Shown: positions 27,900 to 36,073, counted from the stretch's first letter. The stretch: 64,000 bases of DNA from an uncultured Clostridia bacterium (GCA_934203075.1 CAKPYT010000040.1:1-64000), one strand, 5' to 3'. The notes: generated by a model not told the origin, from the letters alone. Numbers and translations are program-made.

Positions 27900-28511
27900 A
27901 TGAAAGAACTTACGTTATCGGATTTTATCGCAAAAACGGCGTCGGCGGCACCCGTCCCCGGGGGAGGAGGCGTTGCCGCGTTGGTTTCCGCTTGCGGTGC
28001 GGCGCTGGTCGGGATGCTTGCGGCTCTCAGCACGAACGAACAAAAATTTGCCAATGCGGGGGAGATGCTTCAGAAGTCGCAGGAACTGGCTCAAAAAGCG
28101 CAGGATCTGTTGGAATTTGCAGAAAAGGACGCTTCCGTGTTTGCAGAGTATATGCGCGTGTTGAAATTGCCGAAAACGACGGAGGCCGAGGCGGATGACA
28201 GAAAACGTCTGTTGGCCGAAGCGGCAATCAACGCAACGGAAGTCCCTCTGACCTTGGCACAACTTGCATTCGAAATGATGGATGCGGCAGATTACGTTGT
28301 GCAGAACGGCAACCCGAACGCCGTCAGCGACGGGGCTATCGGGGCTATGCTGCTGAAAAGCGGAGTGCTCAGTGCATTGTATAACGTCAAAATAAACCTG
28401 CCGTCCGTCAAAGACGAGGCAAAAAAGAGCTATTATCAAAGTGAAGTGCAGCGGCTTTCGGTGCAGAGTGCCGCAAAAGAGGCCGAAATCTTGCAGAAAG
28501 TAGGGTTTTAA
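27900..28511 (+). CDS. fchA: Formimidoyl-THF cyclodeaminase (FchA family)
   Basis: 203 residues. It converts 5-formimidoyl-THF to 5,10-methenyl-THF and ammonia, the final step of histidine breakdown. The family signature APVPGGGGVAALVSACGAAL is at about residues 17-36, and ATEVPLTLA lies near 120. The helical composition and length fit the cyclodeaminase/cyclohydrolase family. It begins 9 bases after hutI with AAAGGGG as ribosome binding site. Together with ftcD it replaces the bifunctional FTCD of animals. Confidence 0.93.
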   Translation: MKELTLSDFIAKTASAAPVPGGGGVAALVSACGAALVGMLAALSTNEQKFANAGEMLQKSQELAQKAQDLLEFAEKDASVFAEYMRVLKLPKTTEAEADDRKRLLAEAAINATEVPLTLAQLAFEMMDAADYVVQNGNPNAVSDGAIGAMLLKSGVLSALYNVKINLPSVKDEAKKSYYQSEVQRLSVQSAAKEAEILQKVGF

Positions 28512-28534
28512 GTGCACCGCAACAAAAAACAACA

Positions 28535-28572
28535 CAAAAACGACGCAAGCGTAAGGCTGCGTCGTTTTTTCG
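28535..28572 (+). terminator. Terminator of the hut run
   Basis: ACGACGCA (28540-28547) pairs with TGCGTCGT (28558-28565) and is followed by T5, with a matching A-tract on the left. Confidence 0.85.
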
Positions 28573-28864
28573 TTGCGTTTTGCCTCTTTCGGGGAGCAGC
28601 GGCGGGTTTGTTAAAATTTTCTTTCGATTCGAAAAGAGTGTAAGGGTTCCGTCCGGAACCCGAAAGAAAAGGTGCAGCGTATAAGGCTCCCGTAAGTGGT
28701 CGTTTCCGCAAGAAAAAACGCTTCCGCCGATTTTTTCGCGGGTTCGTTGCGGAGTTGTGTGAAGACGCGGGAGAATTGCCGGAAGGAAAAGCTTCCTCCG
28801 AAGGGGGAAAAGAGCTCCGGAAGGGCGAACAGACGCAAAAATTTGATTATTTTGTGAAAAACGC
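28573..28864. other. Intergenic region, no gene supported
   Basis: About 290 bases between the hut terminator and the lysine riboswitch promoter. Open frames on both strands give low-complexity Arg/Phe/Ser-rich proteins, and no other element was recognised. Confidence 0.5.
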
Positions 28865-28893
28865 TTTACAGGTTGCTTCGGGTTTGTTAAGAT
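28865..28893 (+). promoter_or_regulatory. Promoter of the riboswitch-controlled transporter
   Basis: TTTACA (28865-28870), a 17-base spacer and TAAGAT (28888-28893), placing the transcription start near 28900, immediately before the aptamer. Confidence 0.7.
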
Positions 28894-28901
28894 ATTGCAC
28901 A

Positions 28902-29123
28902 TAAGATAGAGGCGCGGTTTTTATGAGAACCGACGGGCGCAAACCATAGTCCGCCGGGGGAAAGGAAAAACCGCCGAAAGCGTATCGTGTGCGGTTTGGC
29001 ATCGATAAGCTTGGTACAAGGGAAAATATCTTTTGTACTGTCGCCAAGTTATTTTGGCGGAGAGCTATCGATGTTGTGCTTTTACGTGCCACAATGTTGA
29101 TAGCATTGTGGCCTTTTTCTTTG
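28902..29123 (+). promoter_or_regulatory. Lysine riboswitch (L box) with terminator
   Basis: The sequence follows the lysine riboswitch consensus. It begins AAGATAGAGGCGC, contains GCCGAAAGC (consensus GCCGAAGC), and closes with CTGTCGCC...GGCGGAGAGCTATCG. P1 is GATAG (28905-28909) with CTATC (29065-29069). Downstream, GCCACAATG (29088-29096) and CATTGTGGC (29104-29112) form a terminator followed by CTTTTTCTTT. The segment ATGTTGTG (29071-29078) can instead pair with CACAATGT (29090-29097) as an antiterminator. Lysine binding should therefore favour termination and switch the transporter off. Confidence 0.88.
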
Positions 29124-29157
29124 TAAAAAATCTTTTTATAAGGAGAGAGAAAGTACA

Positions 29158-30822
29158 ATGCATTCGTTACTTCTCGAAAACGGCTCGCTTTTTGTCGGAA
29201 CGATCTGGGCGTTTGTGCCTGCTGTTCTTGCAATCGTGCTGGCGCTCGTAACCAAGCAAGTCTACCTCAGTTTGTTCGCGGGGATTTTTGTGGGCGCAAT
29301 GTTTCTGGCGGACGGCAACCCGATTTACGCATTGGGTATTCTGTTCGATAAAATGGCGACCTCGGTGGGCGGCAACATGGGGATTCTGGTCTTTCTGGTG
29401 ATGCTGGGCGTGCTCGTGATTTTAATGACAAAGGCTGGCGGCACCAAAGCATACGGCGATTGGGCCGCGCAACGCATTCACACAAGAAAGGGGGCCCTCG
29501 GGGCAACGGCAGCCCTCGGCGGATTGATTTTTGTGGACGATTACTTCAATTGCCTCACCGTGGGCAGCGTGATGCGCCCCGTAACGGATAAGTTCCGGGT
29601 GTCCCGCACCAAGTTGGCGTATCTGATCGATTCTACGGCCGCGCCGATTTGCATCATTGCCCCCATTTCCAGTTGGGCGGCGGCGGTCAGCAGTTATACC
29701 CCCGCAGGGGAAAGCGGCCTGATGCTGTTCATCAAAACCATTCCGCTGAATCTTTATGCGTTGCTGACCATTGGCATGGTAGTATTTTTCATCGCAAAGG
29801 ATCTGGACTTCGGCAAAATGCGCCGAAACGAAATTGCCGCAAAAAACGGCGATCTGCTCGCCGGCGAAACGGATTTGCCTACGGAAGATATTCCGCAAAG
29901 CGAGGTATCGAAAAACGGCAAAGTGCGCTATCTGGTGCTGCCCATCGTGGTGCTGATCGTCTGCTGCGTAGCGTCTATGATTTACAGCGGCTACTTTTAT
30001 GATTGGGATGCCGGTCGCCTCGGCAACGTGGCGGACCCGAACATGACGCTCATCGGCAGTTTCGGCAATTGCGACGCGGGCAGTGCGCTTGCCATCGGTT
30101 CTACCATTGCGGTTCTCTTTACCATGGTGTACTACGGCCTCACCAAGGCAGTCAGTTTTCACGACAGTATGGATAGCATCGCAAAGGGATTCAAATCCAT
30201 GGTGCCCGCCATTCTCATTTTGATTTTTGCCTGGACGATTTCCGCCATTATGGGGGCAAAAGGCGAAGGCGTTGCCAACCTGTTCGACGGCACGTTGAAC
30301 GCAAAAGCGTTTATCGAAACCACCGTCACGGCAGAAAGCTTCGGCATGGGGGTAATTCCCGCCGTGCTGTTCCTGATTGCGGCCGTCATTTCGTTTGCTA
30401 CCGGCACCAGTTGGGGAACCTTCGGGTTGCTGATCCCCATTGCGCTTACCGTAACGGATATCACGGGGGCGGGGGCCGCTACCTCTACCATGGCGATTCT
30501 TTCCATGAGTGCCGTTCTGGCAGGCAGTGTATACGGAGATCACGTTTCCCCCATTTCGGATACCACCATTATGGCGTCCAGCGGGGCACAATGCAACCAT
30601 ATCGATCACGTCCGCACACAGTTGCCGTATGCCACATTGGTCGCGGCGGGGTGCTTCGTCAGCTACCTCATCAGTGGGCTTGTTGCGCAGGCAAACCTGA
30701 GTTATGGCCTTACCGTATTGGTAACTTTGGGCAGCGGTGTACTGATTCTTGCCGCAACGCTTTTGGTGGTTCTCAAAATGGATCGCAAAAAGCAGGCGCA
30801 GGGGGGAGAATCGACGAACTGA
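29158..30822 (+). CDS. NhaC-family transporter, probable lysine transporter (LysW-type)
   Basis: 554 residues with about twelve membrane segments. Family blocks of the NhaC Na+/H+ antiporter group are visible: LGGLIFVDDYFNCLTVGSVM near residues 121-140, the S/T-rich ATGTSWGTFGLL and SVYGDHVSPISDTT. The NhaC label alone would suggest Na+/H+ exchange, but the lysine riboswitch directly upstream argues for lysine transport. Comparative genomics of L-box regulons proposed this for the NhaC-type LysW group; the substrate here is inferred. AAGGAGAGAGAAA precedes the ATG. Confidence 0.85.
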   Translation: MHSLLLENGSLFVGTIWAFVPAVLAIVLALVTKQVYLSLFAGIFVGAMFLADGNPIYALGILFDKMATSVGGNMGILVFLVMLGVLVILMTKAGGTKAYGDWAAQRIHTRKGALGATAALGGLIFVDDYFNCLTVGSVMRPVTDKFRVSRTKLAYLIDSTAAPICIIAPISSWAAAVSSYTPAGESGLMLFIKTIPLNLYALLTIGMVVFFIAKDLDFGKMRRNEIAAKNGDLLAGETDLPTEDIPQSEVSKNGKVRYLVLPIVVLIVCCVASMIYSGYFYDWDAGRLGNVADPNMTLIGSFGNCDAGSALAIGSTIAVLFTMVYYGLTKAVSFHDSMDSIAKGFKSMVPAILILIFAWTISAIMGAKGEGVANLFDGTLNAKAFIETTVTAESFGMGVIPAVLFLIAAVISFATGTSWGTFGLLIPIALTVTDITGAGAATSTMAILSMSAVLAGSVYGDHVSPISDTTIMASSGAQCNHIDHVRTQLPYATLVAAGCFVSYLISGLVAQANLSYGLTVLVTLGSGVLILAATLLVVLKMDRKKQAQGGESTN

Positions 30823-30852
30823 CGAAAACCACGTTTTTGCAACAAGAAAACA

Positions 30853-30880
30853 AAAAAAAGCAGGTTCGCCTGCTTTTTCT
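30853..30880. terminator. Terminator after the NhaC-type gene
   Basis: AAAAAGCAGG (30855-30864), loop TTCG, CCTGCTTTTT (30869-30878). Confidence 0.9.
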
Positions 30881-30965
30881 TTACAGAAAAATTACAAAAG
30901 CAAAAAGAAATTCGATGGAAGCGTTTTTTGCTTGGTGGTATAATAGTTTCACAAAGGAAGGAATC

Positions 30966-31970
30966 ATGAATCAGACGGTGGAAAATTTAAGAAAAACGGT
31001 ATTGCCGCTTCTTGCGGCGTTTTTGTGGGGCGTTGCGTTTGTGGCACAAAAAACAAACACGATGGGCGCGTTTGCCTTCAATTTTTCCAGGTCGGCAGTG
31101 GCGTTTTTGTTTTTATTGCCGGTGATTCTTGTTTTCACGCGCGACCCGAAGCACTTGCTTTCGGCAGAAACCAAACAGGGCACCAAAACGCTGTGGCTCG
31201 GCGGTATTTGCTGCGGGGGAATCCTCACGCTTTCCACGTCGCTGCAGCAGTTGGGCATGAATGCCGGTACGGAGGCGGGGAAAGCAAGTTTCCTGACCGC
31301 AATGTACGTGGTATTGGTCCCCGCCCTGGGGCTGTTTTTCAAAAAGAAAGTTCCCGTGCATATTTGGCTCAGTGTTGCCTTAGCGCTCGCAGGGTTATAC
31401 TTTTTGTGCGTGAAAGTCGGGTTTTCTGTCGCGCCGAGCGATCTGATCGTTGCCAGCTGCGCTTTCGTGTTCAGCGTTCATATTCTCGCGGTGGATTATT
31501 TTTCCACCAGATGCAATTGTCTCAAACTCAGTTGTATTCAGTTTTTGACGATGACGGTTCTGAGCGGAATTCTCACCCTGTTGTTCGATGAGTTTTCGCT
31601 TGCTTCCGTGGGGGAGAATTTGTCTGCCGTGTTGTACCTCGGCATTTGTTCCAGTGGCATTGCCTATACGCTGCAGATCGTATCGCAAAGGGGGGCGAAC
31701 CCTACGGTGCTGTCCCTGTTGCTTTCGTGTGAGTCCGTATTCGGGGTGCTTGCCGGGGCTCTTGTGCTGCAGGAAGTGCTTACCCCGAGGGAATACGTCG
31801 GTTGCGCGTTGATGATGCTCGCCGTGGTTCTTTCGCAGTTGCCGGTCGACCGATGGCTGGCTGCAAAGCGGCAGAAACGCAAAAAGCACGCCGACTGTGC
31901 CGTACCCTCGCCCGCAGGGCAAACGCCGGACGAATCGGCAGAAATGATACCAGAGAGGAAACAAAGATGA
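30966..31970 (+). CDS. DMT superfamily (EamA) transporter
   Basis: 334 residues with ten predicted helices in two EamA repeats. The first repeat starts LPLLAAFLWGVAFVAQKT and the second lies near residues 160-290, including VLSLLLSCESVFGVLAGALVL. The ATG at 30966 has AAAGGAAGG upstream; a TATAAT box with extended TGG is at 30939-30944, though no good -35 was found. The soluble tail is basic. It overlaps the pyridoxal-kinase-like gene by four bases (ATGA), which suggests transport of a B6 vitamer or a related compound; this is an inference from context. Confidence 0.88.
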   Translation: MNQTVENLRKTVLPLLAAFLWGVAFVAQKTNTMGAFAFNFSRSAVAFLFLLPVILVFTRDPKHLLSAETKQGTKTLWLGGICCGGILTLSTSLQQLGMNAGTEAGKASFLTAMYVVLVPALGLFFKKKVPVHIWLSVALALAGLYFLCVKVGFSVAPSDLIVASCAFVFSVHILAVDYFSTRCNCLKLSCIQFLTMTVLSGILTLLFDEFSLASVGENLSAVLYLGICSSGIAYTLQIVSQRGANPTVLSLLLSCESVFGVLAGALVLQEVLTPREYVGCALMMLAVVLSQLPVDRWLAAKRQKRKKHADCAVPSPAGQTPDESAEMIPERKQR

Positions 31971-32815
31971 AAAGAGTTTTAACCATTCAGGATATTTCGT
32001 GTTTGGGCAAGTGCTCACTGACGGTCGCATTGCCCGTGATTTCCGCTTTCGGCGTGGAAACGTGCGTGTTGCCGACGGCGGTGCTTTCCACGCACACACA
32101 ATTTCAGAATTTTACCTTTTGCGACCTGACGGAGGAATTGCCCAAAATTAAAGAGCATTACCTGCAGGAAGGGTTTTCGTTCGATGCACTCTACACGGGG
32201 TATCTCGGCAGTTTTCGTCAGTTGGATCTCGTCGCCGAATACTTCGATGCCTATCGCGCCCGTGGCAGCCTGATTGTGGTGGATCCCGTCATGGCAGACC
32301 ACGGCGTATTCTATCGCGGGTTTACCAAGGAATTCGCCGCCCGCATGGCACGGCTTTGTGCCAAGGCGGATGTCATTTTGCCCAACCTGACGGAAGCGGC
32401 GTTTTTGCTGGACGTTCCGTACGTGGGCGAAGGGTACGACGAAGCGTATATCAAGTCTTTGCTGCAAAAGTTAGTAGGGCTTGGATGCAAAAAAGCCGTT
32501 CTGACGGGCGTCAGCCTGCAGAAGGGAAAAATCGGCGCAATGGGCCTTTGTGCGGCAACCGGGGAATACTTTTCGTACTACAATCGCAGGATTGATGCAG
32601 CCTATCACGGCACGGGCGATATTTTTGCAAGCGCGTTTGTCGGAGGGCGGATGCGCGGTTATAGCGACACGCAGGCCATTGCCGTCGCGGCGGATTTTAC
32701 GGCACGCTGCATCGAGATCACGAAAAACGATCCGCAGGCGGTGAATTACGGGGTAGAGTTCGAATACGTCCTGCCGGAGTTGCTGCAGCGACTTGCGCGA
32801 GAGGATGCACGTTAG
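31967..32815 (+). CDS. Pyridoxal/pyridoxamine kinase-like protein (PfkB superfamily)
   Basis: 282 residues, close to PdxY/PdxK in length. The N-terminus IQDISCLGKCSLTVALPVIS and the TGYLGS, DPVMADHG and NLTEAAFLL blocks match pyridoxal kinases. The catalytic region is HGTGDIFASAFVGG near residues 215-228, with the usual GTGD. It phosphorylates pyridoxal, pyridoxine or pyridoxamine at the 5' position. Translation is coupled to the DMT transporter, and GAGAGGAAACAAAG is the ribosome binding site. Confidence 0.88.
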   Translation: MKRVLTIQDISCLGKCSLTVALPVISAFGVETCVLPTAVLSTHTQFQNFTFCDLTEELPKIKEHYLQEGFSFDALYTGYLGSFRQLDLVAEYFDAYRARGSLIVVDPVMADHGVFYRGFTKEFAARMARLCAKADVILPNLTEAAFLLDVPYVGEGYDEAYIKSLLQKLVGLGCKKAVLTGVSLQKGKIGAMGLCAATGEYFSYYNRRIDAAYHGTGDIFASAFVGGRMRGYSDTQAIAVAADFTARCIEITKNDPQAVNYGVEFEYVLPELLQRLAREDAR

Positions 32816-33032
32816 AAAGCGCCCGGGCAAAATTTCCGCAGGGCGTGTGCCGCCGAAGAGGGCGGAAAGTCACGCTCTGCCCGGAAAAGAAGCACAGAAG
32901 CAAAATCGGTTCCGCAATACGATTTTCAAGGGCATTTTCGTGCGTCTCTGGTTTGTCCCGTCGGTTTTTTGCAAAGCAGCGGCCACAGTTTCGGCGATTT
33001 TCAAAAACCGATGAGGAAGTTGCCTTTCCGTA

Positions 33033-33061
33033 TTGACTTTTCCGAAGCAGAAGTATATAAT
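33033..33061 (+). promoter_or_regulatory. Promoter of the zinc-ribbon membrane protein gene
   Basis: TTGACT (33033-33038), a 17-base spacer and TATAAT (33056-33061). Confidence 0.8.
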
Positions 33062-33095
33062 ACAATATCATTGCAAGTGAAAAGAGGAGAAGCGT

Positions 33096-33686
33096 ATGAA
33101 GAAGTGTCCCGGATGCGGAGCGGAAGTAGAAGAAAGCACAAGAACTTGCCCTTATTGCGAAACGGAGTTTGCCGGATCTGCGGGAAGCACCCCCGCTATG
33201 TCGAGCGCCCAGGCGCAGGCAACTCAGCCGGAGGTGGTGTCGCAATACCAATTCGGCATGAAGTGGTTTAAATTTTTAATCTATTTTGCCCTGTTTGCCA
33301 GTGCCGTACTTAATTTCTTCAGCGCTATCAGCTTTTTTACGGGTGCGACCTACGGAGATCCGGAAGTGATCGAGGCCGTATATGAAGCCTACCCGGCTTT
33401 GAAAGCGGTAGATATCACGGTCGGCGTTCTCACGCTCGGCCTGGCAGGGCTTGCCGTCTTTACAAGATTCCAGTTGGCTGCATTCAAGAAAAATGCCCCG
33501 ATCTTGTTATACGTGATGTATGGTCTGGATCTGGCAATTTCTTTGTTGTACGTTCTTGTGGCGTCCGTTGCTACCGGTCTGAACCTGTTCTCCGGCAATA
33601 CGGCCGTATCCATTCTCACTTCGGTTGTGATGATTGCGTGCAACGTCGTGTATTTCAAAAAGAGGGCCTGCCTCTTCACGGCGTAA
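33096..33686 (+). CDS. Zinc-ribbon membrane protein of unknown function
   Basis: 196 residues. An N-terminal zinc ribbon has CPGC (residues 4-7) and CPYC (18-21). A Ser/Ala/Gln-rich linker follows, then about four membrane helices (roughly 56-78, 103-124, 135-160 and 165-185). This architecture is common in Bacillota, but no function is established. AGAGGAGAAGCGT precedes the ATG. It is a single-gene unit with its own promoter and terminator. Confidence 0.8.
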   Translation: MKKCPGCGAEVEESTRTCPYCETEFAGSAGSTPAMSSAQAQATQPEVVSQYQFGMKWFKFLIYFALFASAVLNFFSAISFFTGATYGDPEVIEAVYEAYPALKAVDITVGVLTLGLAGLAVFTRFQLAAFKKNAPILLYVMYGLDLAISLLYVLVASVATGLNLFSGNTAVSILTSVVMIACNVVYFKKRACLFTA

Positions 33687-33767
33687 GTCCCGATTTTTTT
33701 CGAGACAAGCCGAAAAGCGCGAAACGAAGAATCCGGTCTGCTTGAAACAGAATACTTTTCGAATTTC

Positions 33768-33804
33768 AAAAACACGAAACTAAAGTTTTAGTTTCGTGTT
33801 TTTT
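33768..33804. terminator. Terminator after the zinc-ribbon gene
   Basis: CACGAAACTAAA pairs perfectly with TTTAGTTTCGTG (33773-33784 with 33787-33798), with A- and T-tracts at both ends, so it can serve both strands. Confidence 0.85.
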
Positions 33805-33930
33805 GGTAGGAAGCGTCAAAAGAGACTTTACCATCATCGGGGATTGTTCATCCTTTCTCTTCCGGTTGTGTAGGGGCGGGCAAGGGCTTTCGTTTCCCGA
33901 CAGGGATAAAAATCGGGGACTTCGGGCAAA

Positions 33931-33960
33931 ATCAAAAGCGGCGCAACTAAGTTGCGCCGC
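33931..33960 (-). terminator. Terminator of the nitroreductase gene
   Basis: GCGGCGCAAC / GTTGCGCCGC (33938-33947 with 33951-33960); on the minus strand it is followed by TTTTGATTTT. Confidence 0.85.
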
Positions 33961-33998
33961 AAGTCTTTGTACGACCGGAAGAGTTTCCGGCAGCAGAA

Positions 33999-34520
33999 TC
34001 AAATTTTCACGATGTAGCCGTTTTTACGCGGAATGGGCGGTTTCGCCGGGCCGGCCGCATAACCTAAAGCAAGGGCGCCTACGCCGCGCAGGGAAGAAGG
34101 AAGCCCCCATTCCTGCAGCAATGCTTTTCCTTCGTCGCTGTCAAACATCTGACGTTCGCGATTTACCCATACAGAAGCAAGCCCTAAAGCGTGTGCTGCC
34201 AGCATCATGTTCTGCAGCACGCAGGAACCGTCTTCCACAAACGTCGGGACGGATCCGTTGGCCAGCACCAGCACGATTACCGGTGCACCATAGTACGGGT
34301 CGCTGTTGGAACCCAAAACTTTATCGTTCATTTGCGTCAGAATTTTACGATATCTCTCATCGGTAACGGCAACGATCACGGGGGATTGTTGTCCCTTCCC
34401 GGTCGGCGCAAAAGTACCGGCTTTCAAAACAGCATCCAACAATTCGGCGGGGACGGCGTCCGGTTTGTACGAACGTACGCTACGACGAGTTTCAATGATG
34501 TCTAAAAATTCGTTTTTCAT
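33999..34520 (-). CDS. Nitroreductase family protein
   Basis: 173 residues, an FMN-dependent NAD(P)H oxidoreductase family member. The family N-terminus IIETRRSVRSYKPDAVP is present with ETRRSVR near residues 8-14. GTFAPTGKGQQSP supplies phosphate-contacting residues, and the C-terminal block has GALALGYAAG. The ATG at 34520 follows GAAGGAGGATCTATT and is preferred over longer upstream frames. The substrate is unknown. A long, structured leader precedes it (see 34521-34614). Confidence 0.92.
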   Translation of the reverse strand: MKNEFLDIIETRRSVRSYKPDAVPAELLDAVLKAGTFAPTGKGQQSPVIVAVTDERYRKILTQMNDKVLGSNSDPYYGAPVIVLVLANGSVPTFVEDGSCVLQNMMLAAHALGLASVWVNRERQMFDSDEGKALLQEWGLPSSLRGVGALALGYAAGPAKPPIPRKNGYIVKI

Positions 34521-34614
34521 AATAGATCCTCCTTCGGAAAGAATAAAACCGCAGCACGGGTCAACAGAGCGCCGTCTTGCGGTTTTCTTGCAGATCCCCG
34601 CAAGGGGTGCTTCT
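34521..34614 (-). promoter_or_regulatory. Attenuator-like leader of the nitroreductase gene
   Basis: On the minus strand, AAAACCGCA (34586-34578) can pair with TGCGGTTTT (34553-34545), followed by ATT, a terminator-like stem. CTTGCGG (34604-34598) can instead pair with CCGCAAG (34582-34576), which would break that stem. A third local hairpin, CCCC-TTGC-GGGG, covers 34607-34596. The mutually exclusive pairings look like a regulated leader. No known riboswitch class was recognised. Confidence 0.45.
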
Positions 34615-34620
34615 GTTCTT

Positions 34621-34649
34621 ACTATAAAGAGATTTTCGTGCTTTGTCAA
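34621..34649 (-). promoter_or_regulatory. Promoter of the nitroreductase gene
   Basis: On the minus strand, TTGACA (34649-34644), a 17-base spacer and TATAGT (34626-34621). Confidence 0.8.
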
Positions 34650-34950
34650 TAGGGGAAATTCGGATTAGTCTCGTTTTTGCGAGGGGCAGGCCGGTATTTT
34701 TTTCTTTTCCAAACCGAAAACAGGGAGCGTCGAAGTCGCGGAATAGTTTTGCGATGCAAAATGCGCAGAAAGAGCCAAATTGTCCCGCCGTTTTTATCAG
34801 AATATGCAGAGGTTGCGCTAAAAAGTTGACAAATGCCGTAAAACATACAAAAACGCACTTACTTTTTTGCGGGGGTAAAACAGACGGAGAATCGGACGTT
34901 TTTCAAAAGCCAAACGGTAAAAATAAAAAAGACACTCTGCGGCAATTCTA
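34650..34950. other. Intergenic region, no gene supported
   Basis: About 300 bases between the divergent nitroreductase promoter and the tRNA-Ser promoter. Open frames have no recognisable similarity; nothing else was seen. Confidence 0.5.
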
Positions 34951-34980
34951 TTGACATTTCCCCACAAAAATTGATATACT
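34951..34980 (+). promoter_or_regulatory. Promoter of tRNA-Ser
   Basis: TTGACA (34951-34956), an 18-base spacer and TATACT (34975-34980). Confidence 0.8.
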
Positions 34981-34991
34981 GTTTGCGTTAT

Positions 34992-35083
34992 GGAGACGTA
35001 TCGAAGTGGTCGTAACGAGCTGCACTCGAAATGCAGTTGTCCGTTACCCGGGCACGAGGGTTCGAATCCCTCCGTCTCCGCCA
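34992..35083 (+). tRNA. tRNA-Ser (anticodon CGA)
   Basis: Acceptor GGAGACG (34992-34998) pairs with CGTCTCC (35073-35079). The anticodon arm is CTGCA-CTCGAAA-TGCAG with anticodon CGA. A long variable arm is present, as in class II tRNAs. The T-arm is GAGGG-TTCGAAT-CCCTC, and the discriminator G is followed by an encoded CCA (35081-35083). Confidence 0.95.
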
Positions 35084-35120
35084 CAAAAAGGCAGGTTTTG
35101 ACCTGTCTTTTTTTGTGGGA
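35083..35120 (+). terminator. Terminator of tRNA-Ser
   Basis: AAAAAGGCAGG / CCTGTCTTTTT with loop TTTTGA (35085-35112), followed by TT. Confidence 0.85.
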
Positions 35121-35139
35121 AATACCACTCAATAATACT

Positions 35140-35727
35140 TCAGTTTACTTCATAAGCACACTTTGTAAATCGGATATTTCCGATTTCAAACTTAGATGAA
35201 TATTGTTTCTGCGGCAACTCCCTGCTTATAATAAACTCATCAGTAATAAGTACGACCAACTGCTTTTCTCCCGGTTCTACTAAATAGTATCGTTTGTCGG
35301 AATCTTTCAATCCGTTGTACACATCGGCTGTGCCGAACGGTGCGTCGGCAATTATTCCGAGAAGGTTATCGAAAATGCGCTGTCCTTTTGTCAATTTCGT
35401 TTTTGCCAAAAGCGGATAGATTTTTGCGGTCGGGTATTTTTCACGGACGCATTTATCTTTTTTTATTGTGTGGCTACCTTTGTATTCGGACAAGTCAATC
35501 GGCTCTTTGATAACCGATTTATCCATATTCTTGCCGTCATCCAATAAGTAATCTATACTTACATTCAAAAGCACCGATATTGCTTTAAGGTTATCTACAT
35601 CGGGTATCCCGTTGTTTGTTTCCCACTTTGCAACTGCACTTCGGGAAATACCGAGTTTTTCGGATAACTGCTCCTGCGATAGCCCTGCTTGTTTCCTTGC
35701 CTCTTTTAATTTTTCGCCTAACGTCAT
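35140..35727 (-). CDS. XRE-family transcriptional regulator with C-terminal domain of unknown function
   Basis: 195 residues. An N-terminal Cro/C1-type helix-turn-helix spans about residues 3-60 (LKEARKQAGLSQEQLSEKLG, then SRSAVAKWETNNGIPD). The C-terminal part (about 75-195) is basic and predicted soluble, with no recognised domain. CAAGGAGATCATAGAT precedes the ATG. It is transcribed divergently from the nuclease-like gene at 36074. The composition is visibly more AT-rich than the genes on either side of the patch. A 14-base palindrome upstream (35796-35809) may be its operator. Confidence 0.88.
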   Translation of the reverse strand: MTLGEKLKEARKQAGLSQEQLSEKLGISRSAVAKWETNNGIPDVDNLKAISVLLNVSIDYLLDDGKNMDKSVIKEPIDLSEYKGSHTIKKDKCVREKYPTAKIYPLLAKTKLTKGQRIFDNLLGIIADAPFGTADVYNGLKDSDKRYYLVEPGEKQLVVLITDEFIISRELPQKQYSSKFEIGNIRFTKCAYEVN

Positions 35728-35795
35728 ATCTATGATCTCCTTGATTGATACGTTCAGTATAAACCAATATTTATAAAAAGACCATATACGCTCTA

Positions 35796-35809
35796 TAACA
35801 GTACTGTTA
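35796..35809. promoter_or_regulatory. Palindrome, candidate XRE operator
   Basis: TAACAGTACTGTTA is a perfect 14-base palindrome about 70 bases upstream of the XRE start codon. A second inverted repeat, GTTAC-TCTTC-GTAAC, follows at 35806-35820. Function is inferred from position only. Confidence 0.4.
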
Positions 35810-35904
35810 CTCTTCGTAACAAATAGTAGAAATTCACAAAATTTTTTGTTATCTTATATGTCCCTAACGCTCCGTCAGGTTGATTTTCCAATTGGTTGCA
35901 ATAA

Positions 35905-35940
35905 AAACGGTTTGCTTTTTGCAAATCGTTTTTTATTGAC
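35905..35940. terminator. Terminator-like hairpin in the divergent region
   Basis: AAAAACGGTTTGC / GCAAATCGTTTTT with loop TTTTT, flanked by A- and T-tracts. No gene is visible that it would terminate on the plus strand, so it may remain from a lost gene. Confidence 0.6.
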
Positions 35941-36021
35941 GCTGATTCTCTTTTTTCGAAAAGCGAGCAGGATGTCTAGAGAAAAATTGCTTTAATGAGA
36001 ACAAGAAGTATCAAATCCATC

Positions 36022-36050
36022 TTGCTATTGTTCGCTATTTAGAGTATTAT
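36022..36050 (+). promoter_or_regulatory. Promoter of the nuclease-like gene
   Basis: TTGCTA (36022-36027), a 17-base spacer and TATTAT (36045-36050). Confidence 0.65.
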
Positions 36051-36073
36051 ATTTGCGATCAGAGAGGTATAGT

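Noticed and set aside
34818..35132. Open frame on the minus strand with an ETEGFEPSCPG-type product
   Set aside because: It is the well-known spurious frame covering a tRNA gene; the tRNA-Ser on the plus strand explains the sequence.
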